Shown here one piece after another: positions 30,846 through 33,044 of a stretch of DNA of 33,044 bases. How positions within the stretch are numbered: the first letter of the stretch is position 1; each line of letters starts with the position of its first letter. The stretch lies in assembly GCF_007858255.1 (NCBI RefSeq), contig NZ_VFEU01000039.1, positions 1-33,044 on the forward strand. The letters are read 5' to 3'. The notes under the pieces are model-generated. The model did not search any database. It saw only the letters and a list, made by a program, of their open reading frames with translations, and was not told where the DNA came from. Source of the stretch: Pseudomonas rhodesiae (GTDB lineage: Bacteria > Pseudomonadota > Gammaproteobacteria > Pseudomonadales > Pseudomonadaceae). A program made the translations under genes and the position numbers.

Positions 30846-31287
30846 TACAGTCTCCAATACTTATCTAGAGGGCCAGGCACGCTACCGCTAATTTTTTATG
30901 TCTCCTGATTTGCTCCTACAATGGTAGTGGGATGGCAAACGAGGTTTTACTAAGTGTTGGAAAATTAGAGATTTAAATTTCGCGTCTATTAATTCTAGCG
31001 CAACTGAGTGGTTAAGCAAGTACGTAATCAGTAAATATTAAAAAAATAACACAAAAGCACGATTATATAATACAGTGTCAGTGTTTTATGATAATCAACA
31101 ACGCCTGTTTAGATGCTGGTAGATGCGAATTTTTTGGCGTACAGTCAAAATTTTCTGATGGTTGCTTAGTGTGTAATTTGGTATTTTAGGGCTGCCCCAT
31201 TTCGGTTGTCGTAGCTCTAATAGCATTTTGAAATCGCCAAGCGTCTCCAAATAGGACTACCCCCGCTCCAATACACATTTCCCAGTC
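30846..31287. other. AT-rich intergenic region at the edge of the redox block
   Basis: About 440 bp with very low GC and no gene. It should contain the msrBA promoter at its left side. The right part (from about 31190) looks like the outer end of an IS3-family element. Confidence 0.5.
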
Positions 31288-31437
31288 TCATAACGAGGCA
31301 CTTTCAAAGGCCTCGGGACTGACGCCGCCCAAGTGACTATGGCGGCGGGTTCGGTTGTAAAAACTTCGATGTAGTCGAACACATCAGCCCTGGCCAGGTC
31401 GCGGGTTTTATAGATGCGTTTGCGAATGCGCTCTTTC
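31288..31437 (-). pseudogene. IS3-family transposase (orfB) C-terminal remnant
   Basis: The minus strand reads KERIRKRIYKTRDLARADVF, then DYIEVF; after one missing base the other frame continues NRTRRHSHLGGVSPEAFESA followed by SL and a stop. This is the end of an IS3-family integrase-type transposase. It carries a 1-nt deletion in the F-Y-N-R-T-R-R-H segment and is cut on its N-terminal side by the IS21-type element at 31438. Confidence 0.8.
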
Positions 31438-31488
31438 TGTTGGCGCTGATGGAAAATTGACCCACCCTGCCGATTGAAATTTGACCCA
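31438..31488 (+). repeat. IS21-type terminus with internal direct repeats
   Basis: The end starts TGTTGGCGCTGATGG. Two related 17-base copies lie inside: GATGGAAAATTGACCCA (31448-31464) and GATTGAAATTTGACCCA (31472-31488). Multiple end repeats with TTGACCCA are typical of transposase binding sites in IS21-family elements. The exact outer base is uncertain. Confidence 0.65.
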
Positions 31489-31631
31489 GGGCGGATTGCT
31501 GATTTTGTTACCAGCAACTGTGGATAAGTCTACCAGCGCAGCTGCTGTTGCCCCCACTCCTTCGCTAGCCCAGTTCAGTTGTTTAAGACCTGCCACACGC
31601 AGCCATGTAGCAGGCCGTCGTCGCCATGAAA

Positions 31632-32435
31632 TCAGAACGGCTCATCGTCCTCCGGTTCCTGGCCGCCCTTACGCTTTCGCTCCCGTGATTTGATCTTGGC
31701 CTGGGCCGCCAAGCTACTGTGTTGCAGGCGATAGGACTCGTTACCGGTTTCGACGATGTGGCAGTGGTGGGTCAGCCGATCCAGCAGGGCGGTGGTCATC
31801 TTGGCGTCGCCGAACACGCTCGACCATTCGGCGAAGCTCAGGTTGGTGGTGATCACCACGCTGGTGTGTTCGTACAGCTTGGATAGCAGGTGAAACAGCA
31901 ACGCACCGCCGGCCTGGCTGAAGGGCAGATAACCCAGTTCGTCGAGGATGACCAGATCCATGCGCAGCAGAGCTTGGGCGATCCGCCCGGCTTTGCCGTC
32001 GTGCTTTTCGCGCTCCAGCAGATTGACCAGATCGACCGTGGAGTAGAAGCGCACGCGCTTGCCGTGCCGGGTGATGCCGGACACGGCCAGCGCAGTGGCC
32101 AGGTGGGTTTTACCGGTGCCAGGCCCACCGATCAGCACCACGTTCTGCGCGGTGTCGGTAAAGGCCAGACTGGCCAGTTCGCTGATCAAACGAGCGTCTG
32201 CGCTGGAGGCGCTGAAGTCGAAGCCGGCCAGGTCGCGGTGCATCGGCAGCTTGGCCATGTTCATCTGGTGGCTCACCGAGCGCATGGCGCGATCTGTGTG
32301 CTCTTGTTCCAGCAGGTGTTCGAGCAGCCACTTGGACGAGGCTGTGTTCGACTCACCCTGCGCAGTCAACTCCGCCCAGGCCGTGGCCATGCCGTGCAGG
32401 CGCAGCTCCTTGAGTTCCGCCATCAAATCACGCAT
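31632..32435 (-). CDS. istB: IS21-family helper ATPase IstB
   Basis: A 267-residue AAA+ ATPase that helps IstA. The Walker A motif is GGPGTGKT (residues 103-110) and Walker B is MDLVILDELGYL. The DnaC-like core and the C-terminal SRERKRKGGQEPEDDEPF are typical. The start at 32435 overlaps istA by 8 bp; a longer frame to 32564 is an overlap artefact. Intact. Confidence 0.95.
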   Translation of the reverse strand: MRDLMAELKELRLHGMATAWAELTAQGESNTASSKWLLEHLLEQEHTDRAMRSVSHQMNMAKLPMHRDLAGFDFSASSADARLISELASLAFTDTAQNVVLIGGPGTGKTHLATALAVSGITRHGKRVRFYSTVDLVNLLEREKHDGKAGRIAQALLRMDLVILDELGYLPFSQAGGALLFHLLSKLYEHTSVVITTNLSFAEWSSVFGDAKMTTALLDRLTHHCHIVETGNESYRLQHSSLAAQAKIKSRERKRKGGQEPEDDEPF

Positions 32436-33044
32436 GACCGATCTCCTCGGTCTGGCCACGCAGGCGGTCGTAGCGCGCCGTGTTAGCGACGGGGGCTTCC
32501 TTGAGCGACAAGTGGGTTTCGACGCTGGGTGGTGGTTCGGTCGCGGCCAGGCGCGCCACGACATTGAGGATGTGTTCGGCGCTCAGGCTGCCGCTTTCCA
32601 GTACCAGCTCAACAGCCACCAGCACCGCATCGAGCCCGGCGACCGGTACGGCAGCCAGAACTTGCGCCATGATCCGGTCACCGCCGGCATGACGCCCCAG
32701 ACCGTGCTTAAGCTGACGCAGCGGCGCCGGCAGATCAGCAAAGGGCGCGCCGTTGCGCAGCGCACCGGGCTTGCGTTCGATCAGCGGGAGGTAGTGCTGC
32801 CAGTCATAGCTGACCTGGTCGCGATCCAGCAAGCGGACATGGCTGGCGATCAGCGCGTCGTCAGCCACCACCTCGATTCGCGTCGGATACAAACGGCTGC
32901 TGACCCACTTACCCGCATACTCACACGGCACCGAGTAGCGGTTGCGCCCGACGCTGACCAGGCAGGTGCTGGAGACCCGCGCAGGCCGCTCGACGTAACC
33001 GTCGAATGGCGCTGGCACAGGCATCAGTTCAGCGCGCTCCAACT
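32428..33044 (-). CDS. istA: IS21-family transposase IstA, C-terminal part (partial)
   Basis: About 205 residues of the C-terminal portion are within the window, running off its right edge. The segment begins around MERAELMPVPAPFDGYVERP and contains SVGRNRYSVPCEYAGKWVSS, then YDWQHYLPLIERKPGALRNG. It is the region after the DDE catalytic core, so catalytic residues are not visible. It is coupled to istB by an 8 bp overlap. Transcription enters from outside the window. Confidence 0.9.
   Translation of the reverse strand, partial: LERAELMPVPAPFDGYVERPARVSSTCLVSVGRNRYSVPCEYAGKWVSSRLYPTRIEVVADDALIASHVRLLDRDQVSYDWQHYLPLIERKPGALRNGAPFADLPAPLRQLKHGLGRHAGGDRIMAQVLAAVPVAGLDAVLVAVELVLESGSLSAEHILNVVARLAATEPPPSVETHLSLKEAPVANTARYDRLRGQTEEIGHA

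Larger units (their letters stand above)
31438..33044 (-). mobile_element. IS21-family insertion sequence, 3' part
   Basis: Contains istB and the C-terminal part of istA on the minus strand, with a terminal region at 31438. The left end of istA and the other terminus lie beyond the window. It interrupts an IS3-family element. Confidence 0.85.

Overview
The window looks like accessory DNA of a Pseudomonas-type gammaproteobacterium, either a megaplasmid or a chromosomal island. This is inferred from a Pseudomonas-like sdhC, a CcmI-type fragment, a Tn501/Tn21-subgroup transposon and IS21-type sequences. No replication, conjugation, tRNA or rRNA gene was recognised, so plasmid versus chromosome cannot be settled here.

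Region 1 (1-1322) is a broken type I-F CRISPR locus. It has the C-terminal part of Cas1, a 111-residue protein that matches only the Cas2 half of the I-F Cas2/3 fusion, and an array of ten 27-28 bp repeats that starts 23 bp after the cas2 stop. The repeats are perfect on the cas side and decay away from it. No Cas3 or Csy genes are present.

Region 2 (1.4-9.7 kb) is a mobile-element style block of small genes with individual strong ribosome binding sites: a four-gene minus-strand group, an RDD membrane protein, several unrecognised genes and a DUF1173 protein. A lone Tn3-family terminal repeat (5457-5499) sits inside it. The block ends with a Xre/RES toxin-antitoxin operon (9821-10704), which has a palindrome over its promoter and a strong terminator.

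Region 3 (10861-17450) is a complete Tn3-family (Tn501/Tn21 type) transposon of about 6.6 kb with 37 bp ends, tnpA, tnpR, a res region and a chromate-resistance cargo (chrB, chrA). The cargo carries two rearrangement scars: a stub of a different ChrA N-terminus, and a superoxide-dismutase (ChrC) N-terminus joined to the tail of a membrane protein. No target duplication is visible. The right end abuts a truncated ccmI (cycH) gene.

Region 4 (18.3-20.8 kb) has an AraC-type regulator and a convergent DUF417 membrane protein resembling the RclR/RclC reactive-chlorine pair, and an orphan sdhC whose sdhD partner is reduced to about six codons.

Region 5 (21.7-30.8 kb) is a mostly minus-strand redox and stress block: DUF427, glutaredoxin, a ferredoxin-reductase/molybdopterin sulfite-oxidase-like pair, a thioredoxin-like protein, DUF1330, an HbpS/GlcG-type protein, a quinone-oxidoreductase, CorA, a broken glutathione S-transferase, and msrA/msrB. 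Taken with the Rcl-like pair, the simplest reading is an oxidant (possibly hypochlorite) defence and protein-repair island. Two members are pseudogenes.

Region 6 (31.3-33.0 kb) is nested insertion sequences: an IS3-family remnant cut by an IS21-family element (istB and the C-terminal part of istA) that runs off the window.
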